64,000 nucleotides of DNA, taken from contig NZ_JAAARM010000034.1 in the NCBI RefSeq assembly GCF_009908285.1, positions 1 to 64,000 of the forward strand, given 5' to 3'. Origin of the DNA: Pseudomonas sp. Fl4BN1 (GTDB taxonomy: Bacteria; Pseudomonadota; Gammaproteobacteria; Pseudomonadales; Pseudomonadaceae). Below, piece after piece: positions 8,184 through 17,038 of the stretch. Position numbers and translations under genes: made by a program. The stretch's first letter is position 1, and each line of letters begins with the position of its first letter. The notes beneath the pieces are model-generated. The model saw only the letters and a list, made by a program, of their open reading frames with translations, was not told where the DNA came from and ran no database searches.

Positions 8184-8948
8184 TCAATGCAGGATCTGGC
8201 TCAGGAACAACTTAGTGCGCTCGTTCTGCGGATTATCGAAGAAGTCGTTTGGCGCCGCCTGTTCAACAATCTCGCCCTTGTCCATGAAGATCACCCGATT
8301 GGCCACGGTCCGGGCAAAGCCCATTTCGTGAGTGACACAGAGCATGGTCATACCGTCTTCGGCCAGGCCGATCATGGTGTCCAGCACTTCCTTGACCATC
8401 TCCGGGTCCAGGGCCGAAGTGGGCTCGTCGAACAGCATGATCTTGGGTTTCATGCACAGTGCCCGGGCAATCGCCACCCGTTGCTGCTGACCACCGGACA
8501 ACTGGCCCGGATACTTGTTGGCCTGCTCCGGAATACGCACCCGCTCCAGGTAGTGCATGGCGATTTCCTCGGCCTTGCGCTTGGGCATCTTGCGCACCCA
8601 CATCGGCGCCAGGGTGCAGTTCTGCAAGATGGTCAGGTGCGGAAACAGGTTGAAGTGCTGGAACACCATGCCCACTTCCCGGCGGATGGCCTCGATCTGC
8701 TTGAGATCGTTGGTCAGTTCCACGCCGTCTACCACGATACGCCCCTGCTGGTGTTCTTCGAGTCGGTTGAGGCAACGGATGGTGGTGGATTTACCCGACC
8801 CCGAAGGCCCGCACAGGACGATGCGCTCGCCCTGACGCACATTGAGGTTGATGTCCTTCAACACGTGGAATTGGCCGTACCACTTGTTCACGCCCTGCAT
8901 CTGAATAATGCCTTCAGGGCCCACAGGCTTTTTGCTCGCTTCACTCAT
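8184..8948 (-). CDS. aapP: General amino-acid ABC transporter, ATP-binding protein AapP
   Basis: The 254-residue ATPase has Walker A GPSGSGKST, the ABC signature LSGGQQQRVAIARAL, Walker B IMLFDEPTSALDPE and the switch histidine in CVTHEMGF. MVFQHFNLFPHLTILQN is characteristic of the polar-amino-acid (GlnQ/HisP/AapP) group. The true start is the ATG at 8948, preceded by a GGAG-like site. The longer frame to 9056 is an upstream extension into the 3' part of aapM. It is the last gene of the aapJQMP operon and energises the AapQM membrane pair. Confidence 0.95.
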   Translation of the reverse strand: MSEASKKPVGPEGIIQMQGVNKWYGQFHVLKDINLNVRQGERIVLCGPSGSGKSTTIRCLNRLEEHQQGRIVVDGVELTNDLKQIEAIRREVGMVFQHFNLFPHLTILQNCTLAPMWVRKMPKRKAEEIAMHYLERVRIPEQANKYPGQLSGGQQQRVAIARALCMKPKIMLFDEPTSALDPEMVKEVLDTMIGLAEDGMTMLCVTHEMGFARTVANRVIFMDKGEIVEQAAPNDFFDNPQNERTKLFLSQILH

Positions 8949-8958
8949 GGAGATACTC

Positions 8959-10056
8959 CTAACGCTTGTGGCCTGTGTCCAACTTGCGCTCCAGATGCAT
9001 GGAGTAGCGGGACATACCGAAACAGAAAATCCAGAACACCAGGGCCGCGAACACATAGCCTTCGGTGGCCATGCCCAGCCACTTGGGGTCGGCGGCGGCT
9101 TGCTTGACGCTGTTGAGCAGGTCGAACAGGCCGATGATGATCACCAGGCTGGTGTCCTTGAACAGGGCGATGAAGGTGTTGACGATGCCGGGGATCACCA
9201 GCTTCAGGGCCTGCGGTAAAATCACCAGGCCCATGGCCCGCCAGTAGCCCAGGCCCATGGCGGCAGCCGCTTCGTACTGGCCCTTGGGAATGGCTTGCAG
9301 ACCGCCACGCACCACCTCGGCCACATAGGCCGACTGGAACAGGATCACCCCGATCAAGGCTCGCAGCAGCTTGTCGAAGTTCATGCCCTCGGGCAGGAAC
9401 AGCGGCAGCATCACCGATGACATGAACAGCACGGTGATCAACGGCACGCCGCGCCAGAACTCGATGAAGGTCACACAGACCACGCGGATCGCCGGCAAGT
9501 TGGAACGTCGCCCCAATGCCAGCAGGATCCCCAGGGGCAGAGCCCCGGCAATGCCCACAGTGGCGATCACCAGAGTCAGCATCAACCCGCCCCACTGGCT
9601 AGTGGCGACATTGCTCAGCCCCAGATAACCGCCGTGCAGCAAGGTGTAGGCAACGATCGGGTACCACACCAGGAAGCACAGCCCGTAGATCGCCTTGCGG
9701 GGAAAGCGCGAGATGAACAACGGCGCCGCACCGATCACCGCCAGCCACACGGTCAGGTCCACCCGCCAGCGCAACTCCAGCGGAAAATAACCGTACATGA
9801 ACTGGCCAAAGCGCTGCTGGATGAACACCCAGCAGGCGCCGTCCTTGGTGCAGTCGGCCCGGGTGGTGCCAACCCAGTTGGCATCGAGGATCGCCCAGTG
9901 CACGAGCGGCGGCACGACCAGGTAAATCAGATAGAAGGCAAACAGGGTCAACAGGGTGTTGAGCCAGTTGGAGAACATGTTGGCGCGCATCCACGCCAAG
10001 ACCCCGATACTGCTGCTGGGCGGCGGCATATCGGGCTTGAAAGTATGAGTCGTCAT
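8959..10056 (-). CDS. aapM: General amino-acid ABC transporter permease AapM
   Basis: The 365-residue permease has a long N-terminal part with three to four membrane segments. It then carries a HisM/GlnP-type core with the EAA loop EAAAAMGLGYWRAMGLVILPQA, which docks onto AapP. The insert with TRADCTKDGACWVFIQQRFGQFMYGYF is a periplasmic loop typical of AapM. It starts 10 bases after the aapQ stop codon and is cotranscribed. Confidence 0.95.
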   Translation of the reverse strand: MTTHTFKPDMPPPSSSIGVLAWMRANMFSNWLNTLLTLFAFYLIYLVVPPLVHWAILDANWVGTTRADCTKDGACWVFIQQRFGQFMYGYFPLELRWRVDLTVWLAVIGAAPLFISRFPRKAIYGLCFLVWYPIVAYTLLHGGYLGLSNVATSQWGGLMLTLVIATVGIAGALPLGILLALGRRSNLPAIRVVCVTFIEFWRGVPLITVLFMSSVMLPLFLPEGMNFDKLLRALIGVILFQSAYVAEVVRGGLQAIPKGQYEAAAAMGLGYWRAMGLVILPQALKLVIPGIVNTFIALFKDTSLVIIIGLFDLLNSVKQAAADPKWLGMATEGYVFAALVFWIFCFGMSRYSMHLERKLDTGHKR

Positions 10057-10066
10057 GGGCGCTTCC

Positions 10067-11248
10067 TCACCGCTCGATCAGCGCAATGCGCTTGTTGTAC
10101 CAGTTCATCAACAGGGAAATGCTGATGCTGATTGCCAGGTACACGCTCATGGTGATGGCAATGACCTCGATCGCCTGGCCGGTCTGGTTGAGCACCGTGC
10201 CGGCGAACAGCGAAACCATTTCCGGATAGCCAATACCGGCCGCCAGGGACGAGTTCTTCGCCAGGTTCAGGTATTGGCTGGTCAGCGGCGGAATGATCAC
10301 CCGCAAGGCCTGGGGAATGATCACCTTGCGCAGGGTCGGACCGTTGCGCAGCCCCAGGGAACGGGCCGCCTCGGTCTGGCCGTAGCTCACCGACTTGATC
10401 CCGGAACGCACGATCTCGGCGATGAACGCCGCGGTGTAGACGGTCAGGGCCAGGGTCAGGGCCAGCAGTTCGGGGATCAGCACCCAGCCACCGACGAAGT
10501 TGAAACCTTGCAGCTTCGGCAACTCCCAGTGCACCGGCGAGCCGAAGGCCAGCGTGCACAGCGCCGGAATCACCAGCAGCAATGCCAGGCCGGTCCAGAA
10601 CTTGTGGAACGGCACGCCGGTGGCTTCAAAGCGCTTGTTGGCCCAGCGGCACATCAGCACGATGGCGACGATGGCCAGCAGCACACTCGCGACGAAGGCC
10701 CAGAACCCCGGCGCCATCTGCGCCGCCGGCATGTTCAGGCCACGACTGCTGACGAAGAAGGTATCGCCGAAGTTGTGACTGTTACGCGGCCCCGGCATGG
10801 TCAGGAACACCGCGAAGTACCAGAACAGAATCTGCAACAGCGGCGGAATGTTGCGGAACACCTCCACATACACCGTCGCCAGCTTGCTGATGATCCAGTT
10901 CTGCGACAGCCGCGCCACGCCAATGATGAACCCCAGCAGGGTCGCCAGGACGACCCCGATAACAGTCACCAGCAGCGTGTTGAGCAGGCCGATGACGAAC
11001 ACCCGGGCATAACTGTCCGCCTCGGTGTAGGCGATCAGGTGCTGAGCGATGCCGAAACCGGCGCTGCGCTGAAGAAAGTCGAAACCCGAGGTAATACCTC
11101 GGTGCGCCAGGTTAGTTTGCGTGTTGTCGAACAGAAACCAGCCCAACGAGACCACCGCCACCAGGGTGATGATCTGGAATAACCAGGCGCGCACACGCGG
11201 ATCGCTGAGGCTGAGCCTCTGCTTGGGTGCGCCGATTGAATTTTGCAT
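10067..11248 (-). CDS. aapQ: General amino-acid ABC transporter permease AapQ
   Basis: This is a 393-residue permease with about eight hydrophobic segments and the EAA loop TEAARSLGLRNGPTLRKVIIPQA. The conserved stretch FRNIPPLLQILFWYF lies in the first half. It pairs with AapM to form the translocation channel. A GC-rich hairpin separates it from aapJ, so it is probably made in smaller amounts than the binding protein. Confidence 0.95.
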   Translation of the reverse strand: MQNSIGAPKQRLSLSDPRVRAWLFQIITLVAVVSLGWFLFDNTQTNLAHRGITSGFDFLQRSAGFGIAQHLIAYTEADSYARVFVIGLLNTLLVTVIGVVLATLLGFIIGVARLSQNWIISKLATVYVEVFRNIPPLLQILFWYFAVFLTMPGPRNSHNFGDTFFVSSRGLNMPAAQMAPGFWAFVASVLLAIVAIVLMCRWANKRFEATGVPFHKFWTGLALLLVIPALCTLAFGSPVHWELPKLQGFNFVGGWVLIPELLALTLALTVYTAAFIAEIVRSGIKSVSYGQTEAARSLGLRNGPTLRKVIIPQALRVIIPPLTSQYLNLAKNSSLAAGIGYPEMVSLFAGTVLNQTGQAIEVIAITMSVYLAISISISLLMNWYNKRIALIER

Positions 11249-11281
11249 GAAGTGCCCCAGGAATAATGGAACAGAACATCA

Positions 11282-11302
11282 CCCGGCGGTTGGCCCGCCG
11301 GG
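11282..11302 (-). promoter_or_regulatory. Intercistronic hairpin between aapJ and aapQ
   Basis: An 8-bp perfect GC stem CCCGGCGG/CCGCCGGG with a 5-base loop lies in the 65-base gap, without a T-run. In ABC-transporter operons such hairpins protect the upstream binding-protein mRNA from 3' decay or partly attenuate; that function is inferred here. Confidence 0.55.
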
Positions 11303-11313
11303 CGATAGAACCA

Positions 11314-12342
11314 TCAGCGCACAGGTGGTGCGTATTGGATGCCGCCGTTGTTCCACAGCGCGTTCAGGCCGCGGTCGATGGCCAGTGGCGTGCTCTTGCC
11401 GAGGTTTTTCTCGAACACTTCACCGTAATTACCTACTTGCTTGACGATCTGTACTACCCAGTCCTTCGGCAGTTTCAGGTCTTTGCCGTATTCACCGTCC
11501 GCGCCCAGCAGACGTGCAACATCAGGGTTCTTGGTGGATTTGGCTTCAGCTTCGACGTTCTTCGAAGTGACACCCGCCTCTTCGGCGTTGAGCATGGCGA
11601 ACAGGGTCCACTTGACGATGCTGAACCACTCTTCGTCGCCTTTACGCACCACCGGGCCCAAAGGCTCCTTGGAGATGGTTTCCGGCAGTACGACATAGTC
11701 GGTCGGGGTCGCCAGCTTGCTGCGCTGTGCATAAAGCTGGGACTTGTCGGAAGTCAGCACGTCGCAACGACCGGACTCCAACGACTTGGCGCTTTCATCA
11801 GAAGTATCAAAGGTAATCGGGGTGTATTTCAGACCATTACCGCGAAAGTAGTCCGACACGTTCAGCTCGGTAGTGGTACCGGCTTGAATACAGATGGTCG
11901 CACCGTCCAGCTCTTTTGCGCTTTTCACACCCAGCTTCTTATTCACCAGGAAGCCAATGCCATCGTAATAAGTCACGCCGGCGAACATCAGGCCCATGCC
12001 CGCATCACGCGAACTGGTCCAGGTGGTGTTGCGCGACAGCACGTCGATCTCGCCGGATTGCAGCGCGGTGAAGCGCTCCTTGGCATTCAACTGGCTGAAC
12101 TTGACCTTGGTCGCATCGCCGAATACCGCCGCTGCAACAGCACGACAGACATCGGCGTCAATACCGAGGATCTTGCCGGTCGCGTCCGGTACCGAGAAGC
12201 CCGGCAAACCATCACTGACGCCACACTGTATGAAACCTTTCTTCTGTATTGCATCCAGGGTCGCACCCGCCTGTGCGAAACCGCTCATACCCAGTACTGC
12301 AGCCGCCGTGACAACGGCCAGGGTGGATTTCAACATCTTCAT
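11314..12342 (-). CDS. aapJ: General amino-acid ABC transporter, periplasmic binding protein AapJ
   Basis: This 342-residue protein has a clear Sec signal peptide (MKMLKSTLAVVTAAAVLGMSGFAQA, cleavage after AQA near residue 26). A family-3 solute-binding domain follows: LDAIQKKGFIQCGVSDGLPGFS, DVCRAVAAAVFGD and VDVLSRNTTWTSSRDA-type blocks. Bacterial AapJ/BztA proteins bind a broad range of L-amino acids, with preference for acidic and polar ones. It is the first gene of aapJQMP; the 470-base upstream gap must hold the promoter. Confidence 0.95.
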   Translation of the reverse strand: MKMLKSTLAVVTAAAVLGMSGFAQAGATLDAIQKKGFIQCGVSDGLPGFSVPDATGKILGIDADVCRAVAAAVFGDATKVKFSQLNAKERFTALQSGEIDVLSRNTTWTSSRDAGMGLMFAGVTYYDGIGFLVNKKLGVKSAKELDGATICIQAGTTTELNVSDYFRGNGLKYTPITFDTSDESAKSLESGRCDVLTSDKSQLYAQRSKLATPTDYVVLPETISKEPLGPVVRKGDEEWFSIVKWTLFAMLNAEEAGVTSKNVEAEAKSTKNPDVARLLGADGEYGKDLKLPKDWVVQIVKQVGNYGEVFEKNLGKSTPLAIDRGLNALWNNGGIQYAPPVR

Positions 12343-12815
12343 TCAAACCTCCAGTCTTGCTCTTGTTGTGTCGGAGCTTGAGTCCTGCCGCACCCTCATG
12401 AGGCGCTGTTGACCCTTGTCGGCTTTTTATAGGGTCAAGCGGCGTAAGACATTAGCTATGAGTCTAGTAGGAGAAATCCACATAAAGGGGGACCTACCTC
12501 TCACCAATCGACCGAACGGGCTGTAGCCCTATGAGTTCGCAGAGCCCGTAGCGGCTATTGGCGAACGTCCATCAGAGGAGCCTGGCTAGCCCACCGCCCG
12601 CGGTGCCTGTTAGTGTTACCGCCGGCAGAGAGCGCTATCACCTCGACTCCTCTTTCTGAGCCATAGCAAAGCCCATACCACAGTCCCGGCTAAAGCGTTT
12701 CAGCCAGTGGTCAATAGCAAAACATTCAACGTTGCGACATCTTCGTCACAGATCAACTTGCCGCGCCCTTCAATCACGCACTCAATCGGCGCGCACGCAC
12801 AACATTGGAGCAGCC
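12343..12815. other. Intergenic region upstream of aapJ and estB, with inverted repeats
   Basis: This 473-base gap separates divergent aapJ and estB. It contains the palindrome GGGCT-GT-AGCCC (12518-12529) and a 7-bp inverted repeat AGAGGAG (12574-12580) / CTCCTCT (12647-12653) enclosing GC-rich sequence that could fold further. No convincing open frame starts here and no clear sigma-70 or sigma-54 promoter was recognised. It may hold an aapJ leader or a small RNA; neither is established. Confidence 0.3.
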
Positions 12816-13472
12816 ATGACCGAGCCCTTGATTCTTCAGCCCAACAAGCCCGCAGACGCCTGTGTGATCTGGCTTCATGGCCTGGGAGCGGACCGTTACG
12901 ACTTTCTGCCGGTGGCCGAGGCGCTGCAGGAAACACTCCTGAGTACGCGCTTCGTCCTGCCCCAGGCACCGACTCGCGCGGTGACCATCAATGGCGGATA
13001 TGCCATGCCCAGTTGGTACGACATTCTGGCCATGAACCCGGCTCGGGCCATTAGCCGTGAACAGCTTGATGAATCATCTGAGGAGGTCATCAGACTGATC
13101 GAAGAACAACGCGCCAGCGGAATAGACGCATCGCGAATTTTCCTCGCGGGTTTTTCCCAGGGCGGCGCGGTGGTGTTGCACACCGCCTTCCTCAAATGGC
13201 AAGGCCCGCTGGGTGGCGTACTGGCCCTGTCCACCTATGCCCCGACCTTCAGCGATGAACTGCAGCTTTCGGCCAGCCAGCAGCGGATTCCAGTGCTGTC
13301 GCTGCATGGCCAGTACGATGAAGTGGTGCAGAACGCCATGGGCCGCACGGCTTATGAGTACCTCAAGCAGCATGGTGTCACCGTGACATGGCAGGAATAC
13401 CCAATGGAACATGAGGTGTTACCCGAGGAAATCCGCGACATCGGCACCTGGTTGAGCGAGCGTTTGCGCTAG
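12816..13472 (+). CDS. estB: Carboxylesterase EstB (alpha/beta hydrolase)
   Basis: The 218-residue protein closely matches the P. fluorescens carboxylesterase II family: MTEPLILQP start, IWLHGLGADRYDF oxyanion region, and nucleophile elbow GFSQGG with the catalytic serine at residue 114. The acid lies in HGQYDEV and the histidine in PMEHEV. It is a small cytoplasmic serine esterase acting on short-chain esters, related to acyl-protein thioesterases. The frame is open from 12732, but the ATG at 12816 follows a GGAG site and matches the family start. Confidence 0.93.
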   Translation: MTEPLILQPNKPADACVIWLHGLGADRYDFLPVAEALQETLLSTRFVLPQAPTRAVTINGGYAMPSWYDILAMNPARAISREQLDESSEEVIRLIEEQRASGIDASRIFLAGFSQGGAVVLHTAFLKWQGPLGGVLALSTYAPTFSDELQLSASQQRIPVLSLHGQYDEVVQNAMGRTAYEYLKQHGVTVTWQEYPMEHEVLPEEIRDIGTWLSERLR

Positions 13473-13569
13473 AAAATACGCGTTGCACGAGTCCGCAGAG
13501 CAACAGACTACGCCGCGCCCGTTTCTTGCATTACACTGGCCGGCGTACATTCCTTAACCAATTGATGAG

Positions 13570-15060
13570 ATGACCGTGCTCAAAGCACTCAAGAAGATCT
13601 TCGGTAAAAGCGAGGCTGAGCCGCTCGCGCCCAGCACCAGCGCCCCTTCCCCCAGTTCCAGCAGCCGCAATGACGGCCGTCAGCCGGAACGGAGTGCGCC
13701 CGCTACCGCAGCTAAAAAAGAACCGGTGAACACACCGGCCGCCCCTTCAGCTCCCAAAGCACCGCGCCAAGAGAAGCCCAAGGCCGAGCAACCCAAGATC
13801 GAACAACCTCGTCGCCCACGCGCGCCGAAACCACCGGTAAGCACCTGGAAACTTGAAGACTTCGTGGTGGAGCCCCAGGAAGGCAAGACCCGTTTCCACG
13901 ACTTCAAGCTCGCACCGGAACTGATGCACGCCATCCAGGACCTGGGCTTTCCTTACTGCACGCCGATCCAGGCCCAGGTCCTGGGCTTCACCCTGGCCGG
14001 CAAAGACGCCATTGGCCGCGCCCAGACCGGCACCGGCAAGACCGCCGCGTTCCTGGTCTCGATCATCACCCAACTGCTGCAGACCCCTCCGCCGAAAGAG
14101 CGCTACATGGGCGAACCACGGGCACTGATCATCGCCCCGACCCGGGAGCTGGTGGTGCAGATCGCCAAGGACGCCGAGGCGCTGACCAAATACACCGGCC
14201 TCAACGTGATGACCTTTGTCGGCGGGATGGATTTCGACAAGCAGCTCAAGCACCTCGAAGCCCGTCACTGCGACATCCTGGTAGCGACCCCGGGCCGTCT
14301 GCTGGACTTCAACCAACGCGGCGACGTGCACCTGGACATGGTTGAAGTGATGGTGCTGGACGAAGCCGACCGCATGCTCGACATGGGCTTCATTCCACAA
14401 GTGCGCCAGATCATTCGCCAGACCCCGCCCAAGAGCGAACGCCAGACCCTGCTGTTCTCCGCCACCTTCACCGAAGACGTGATGAACCTGGCCAAGCAGT
14501 GGACAACCGACCCGTCGATCGTCGAGATCGAAGCCGAGAACGTCGCCAACCAGAATGTCGAACAGCACATCTATGCGGTCGCCGGTGCCGACAAGTACAA
14601 GCTGCTGTACAACCTGGTCAACGACAACGGCTGGGAGCGGGTGATGGTTTTCGCCAACCGCAAGGATGAAGTGCGGCGTATCGAAGAGCGCCTGGTACGC
14701 GATGGCGTGAACGCTGCGCAGTTGTCCGGCGACGTGCCGCAGCACAAGCGGATCAAGACCCTGGAAGGCTTTCGCGAAGGCAAGATCCGCGTCCTGGTGG
14801 CCACCGACGTGGCCGGCCGCGGCATCCACATCGACGGCATCAGCCACGTGATCAACTTCACCCTGCCGGAAGTGCCGGATGACTACGTGCACCGTATTGG
14901 CCGTACCGGCCGGGCCGGTGCCGATGGCGTGTCCATCAGCTTTGCCGGTGAGGATGACTCCTACCAACTGCCGTCGATCGAAACCCTGCTGGGGCACAAG
15001 ATCAGCTGCGAGACACCGCCTACCGAGCTGTTGCGCCCAGTGGAGCGCAAGCGTCCGTAA
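13570..15060 (+). CDS. rhlB: ATP-dependent RNA helicase RhlB (DEAD-box)
   Basis: This is a 496-residue protein. The first ~90 residues are a low-complexity Ala/Pro/Ser/Lys-rich extension. The helicase core carries Q motif TPIQAQ, motif I AQTGTGKT, Ia PTREL, motif II DEAD in VLDEADRMLDMGF, III SAT, IV VMVFANRKDE, V ATDVAGRGIHI and VI HRIGRTGRAG. In gamma-proteobacteria RhlB works with RNase E in mRNA decay. It is a single-gene unit ended by a strong terminator. Confidence 0.95.
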   Translation: MTVLKALKKIFGKSEAEPLAPSTSAPSPSSSSRNDGRQPERSAPATAAKKEPVNTPAAPSAPKAPRQEKPKAEQPKIEQPRRPRAPKPPVSTWKLEDFVVEPQEGKTRFHDFKLAPELMHAIQDLGFPYCTPIQAQVLGFTLAGKDAIGRAQTGTGKTAAFLVSIITQLLQTPPPKERYMGEPRALIIAPTRELVVQIAKDAEALTKYTGLNVMTFVGGMDFDKQLKHLEARHCDILVATPGRLLDFNQRGDVHLDMVEVMVLDEADRMLDMGFIPQVRQIIRQTPPKSERQTLLFSATFTEDVMNLAKQWTTDPSIVEIEAENVANQNVEQHIYAVAGADKYKLLYNLVNDNGWERVMVFANRKDEVRRIEERLVRDGVNAAQLSGDVPQHKRIKTLEGFREGKIRVLVATDVAGRGIHIDGISHVINFTLPEVPDDYVHRIGRTGRAGADGVSISFAGEDDSYQLPSIETLLGHKISCETPPTELLRPVERKRP

Positions 15061-15081
15061 GCGCGGGACATCCGTAAAACC

Positions 15082-15113
15082 AAAAAACGCAGCCAGAGGG
15101 CTGCGTTTTTTTT
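15082..15113 (+). terminator. Rho-independent terminator of rhlB
   Basis: The stem AAAACGCAGCC/GGCTGCGTTTT with a 4-base loop (AGAG) runs into a T-run ending at 15113. It starts about 20 bases after the rhlB stop codon. Confidence 0.92.
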
Positions 15114-15120
15114 GCCTGCT

Positions 15121-15147
15121 CGGCCAGCGCTGCCGGAGCGCTGGCCG
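15121..15147. terminator. Perfect 11-bp GC hairpin, possible moaE-side terminator
   Basis: CGGCCAGCGCT/AGCGCTGGCCG encloses a 5-base loop right after the rhlB terminator and before the convergent moaE end. It has no T-run on either strand, so termination is uncertain; it may be a 3' stabilising element. Confidence 0.4.
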
Positions 15148-15204
15148 CTGCTTGTTGCGCTCCCGAGCATGCCCTATCGCAGGCACATGACGGGCAACGC
15201 CCCC

Positions 15205-15657
15205 TCAAGGCTTCCAGCGATCGGCCGCGACATGGTCGCTGTCGCGCCCTTCGACCCAACGTGGGCCTTCGGCCGTCTGCTCCTTCTTCCAGAACGGCGC
15301 CCGGGTCTTCAGGAAGTCCATGACGAAGGCACAGGCATCGAAGGCCGCCTGGCGATGAGCACTGGCGGCCGCGACGAAGACAATCGGCTCGCCCGGCTCC
15401 AGCGCGCCCACCCGATGCAACAGCTCCAGCTTGAGCAACGGCCAGCGCTGCTCAGCCTCCACGGCAATCTTCCCCAAGGCCTTTTCGGTCATGCCCGGAT
15501 AATGCTCCAGGAACATTCCGTGCACGTCCCGCCCATCGTTGAAGTCGCGCACGTAGCCGACAAAACTCACCACCGCGCCAACACCGGCATTGGCCGCATG
15601 CATGGCATTGACTTCAGCACCGGGATCGAAGGCCGCAGACTGCACACGAATCGCCAT
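15205..15657 (-). CDS. moaE: Molybdopterin synthase large subunit MoaE
   Basis: The 150-residue protein has MoaE signatures: GAVVSFVGYVRDFNDG, the LEHYPGMTEKAL block, RVGALEPGEPIVFVAAASAHRQAAFDAC and a C-terminal PFWKKEQT motif with the catalytic lysines. It joins MoaD to convert cyclic pyranopterin monophosphate to molybdopterin. It starts one base after the moaD stop codon, in the moaCDE operon. Confidence 0.96.
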   Translation of the reverse strand: MAIRVQSAAFDPGAEVNAMHAANAGVGAVVSFVGYVRDFNDGRDVHGMFLEHYPGMTEKALGKIAVEAEQRWPLLKLELLHRVGALEPGEPIVFVAAASAHRQAAFDACAFVMDFLKTRAPFWKKEQTAEGPRWVEGRDSDHVAADRWKP

Positions 15658-15658
15658 C

Positions 15659-15901
15659 TCAGCCTCCGGTAACGGTGGGGAAAAATGCTACTTCATCGCC
15701 TTCCACCAAGGGCTCGTCCAATTGGCACAGGTCCTCGTTGCGGGCGCACATCAGGTTCTGTTCGCGCAATACTTCGGCGCCCTCCCCCAACACCAATACC
15801 TGGCGCACATCCTCAACCGTGCGAAAGTCCCCTTCAAGCTGGATCTCATCGCGCCCCAGGGCTTCACGATAACGGGCAAAAAACTTCACCTTGATCTTCA
15901 T
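15659..15901 (-). CDS. moaD: Molybdopterin synthase sulfur-carrier subunit MoaD
   Basis: This 80-residue ubiquitin-like protein begins MKIKVKFFARYREALG and ends in the Gly-Gly tail (FFPTVTGG) that is adenylated and thiocarboxylated. The frame is open further upstream inside moaC, but the ATG at 15901 overlaps the moaC stop by 4 bases (ATGA) and matches the family start. Confidence 0.95.
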   Translation of the reverse strand: MKIKVKFFARYREALGRDEIQLEGDFRTVEDVRQVLVLGEGAEVLREQNLMCARNEDLCQLDEPLVEGDEVAFFPTVTGG

Positions 15902-16371
15902 GCCTGATCCACCTGGTAGTGGCCGCTCTTGCCGCCGAGCTTCTCCAGCACCCGCACGCCTTCGATGATCATGCCCCGGTCCACGGCCTTGCACATGTCA
16001 TAGATGGTCAGCGCAGCAACGCTGGCGGCGGTCAGCGCTTCCATCTCCACCCCGGTCTGCCCGGACAGCTTGCAGCGCGCCACGATACGCACGCTGTCCT
16101 GGCCTTCGGCGCTGAGTTCGAGCTTGACGCTGGTCAGCATCAGCGGATGACACAGAGGAATCAGGTCACTGGTTTTCTTCGCCGCCTGGATCCCGGCGAT
16201 GCGTGCCACGGCGAACACGTCGCCCTTGGGATGACCGCCACTGACGATCATCTGCAGGGTTTGCGGGAGCATGCGCACCCGCGCTTCGGCTACGGCCTCA
16301 CGGAACGTCACAGCCTTGTCGGTGACGTCGACCATATTGGCGCGACCTTGGGAATCGAGATGAGTCAGCAC
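15898..16371 (-). CDS. moaC: Cyclic pyranopterin monophosphate synthase MoaC
   Basis: The 157-residue protein has the MoaC hallmarks MVDVTDKAVTFREAVAEARV, the KKTSDLIPLCHPL block (substrate-binding Lys/His) and METLTA-like MEALTAASVAALTIYDMCKAVD. It acts with MoaA (not in the window) in the first step of molybdenum-cofactor synthesis. It is the first gene of moaC-moaD-moaE. Confidence 0.96.
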   Translation of the reverse strand: MLTHLDSQGRANMVDVTDKAVTFREAVAEARVRMLPQTLQMIVSGGHPKGDVFAVARIAGIQAAKKTSDLIPLCHPLMLTSVKLELSAEGQDSVRIVARCKLSGQTGVEMEALTAASVAALTIYDMCKAVDRGMIIEGVRVLEKLGGKSGHYQVDQA

Positions 16372-16542
16372 GGCGTTACTCCTGATCAGGTGTTGCGATT
16401 GTAAACCTGCGGGTCAGTTTTTCGCACGGGGCATCGCCGGCACGAAGCAGTCAATCAACCTGACGAATACCCTGCATGCGAACAAATAATTGGCCCCCGC
16501 TTATTAATAAAAGTACAAATCCAAAAAAGGAATCCAAGTCAA

Positions 16543-16989
16543 ATGACGTTTCTATTATCAATTCTGCTCAGCTTTCTTGCTGGATTTGCAGTTCCACTAC
16601 AAGCAGGAGCCAACTCAAAGCTCGGCAACTTACTGGGCCACCCTTTATGGGCTACCGGCATATCTCTAGTTGTCAGTATTATTTCACTTACTACGATTAT
16701 GCTTTTTACAAAAGCCCCTCATCCAAATTTAACCGCCGCCTATGAAGGGCCCTGGTGGATATGGCTGGGAGGGATCGCAGGCGTTCTCTACATCAGTATT
16801 TCACTACTAATGACACCACGCCTCGGGGCACTTAACTTCATTATGGCCGTCATTATCGGGCAGCTGACTATTTCTTTACTCATCGATTACTTTGGCTTGA
16901 TGGGACTGCCACGCAAAACCATTAACGTACAGAAAACAATAGGACTTCTTGTTGTAGTCACTGGATTCATCATTACTACTCGCAGCTAA
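16543..16989 (+). CDS. DMT-superfamily membrane protein, YdcZ/DUF606 family
   Basis: The 148-residue, strongly hydrophobic protein has about five membrane segments. It shows the DUF606 pattern: LQAGANSKLGNLLGHPLWAT in the first loop and GPWWIWLGGIAGVLYISISL, PRLGALNFIMAVIIGQL in the middle. These half-size drug/metabolite transporters probably act as dimers. The coding sequence is visibly AT-rich compared with flanking genes (for example TTATTAATAAAAG just upstream), suggesting acquisition. It precedes the M24 gene by 49 bases and probably exports or imports its substrate. Confidence 0.82.
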   Translation: MTFLLSILLSFLAGFAVPLQAGANSKLGNLLGHPLWATGISLVVSIISLTTIMLFTKAPHPNLTAAYEGPWWIWLGGIAGVLYISISLLMTPRLGALNFIMAVIIGQLTISLLIDYFGLMGLPRKTINVQKTIGLLVVVTGFIITTRS

Positions 16990-17038
16990 TACAGCAACCA
17001 CGGAATAAAAAGTTACACCAAGGAAGGAGAAACTTCTC

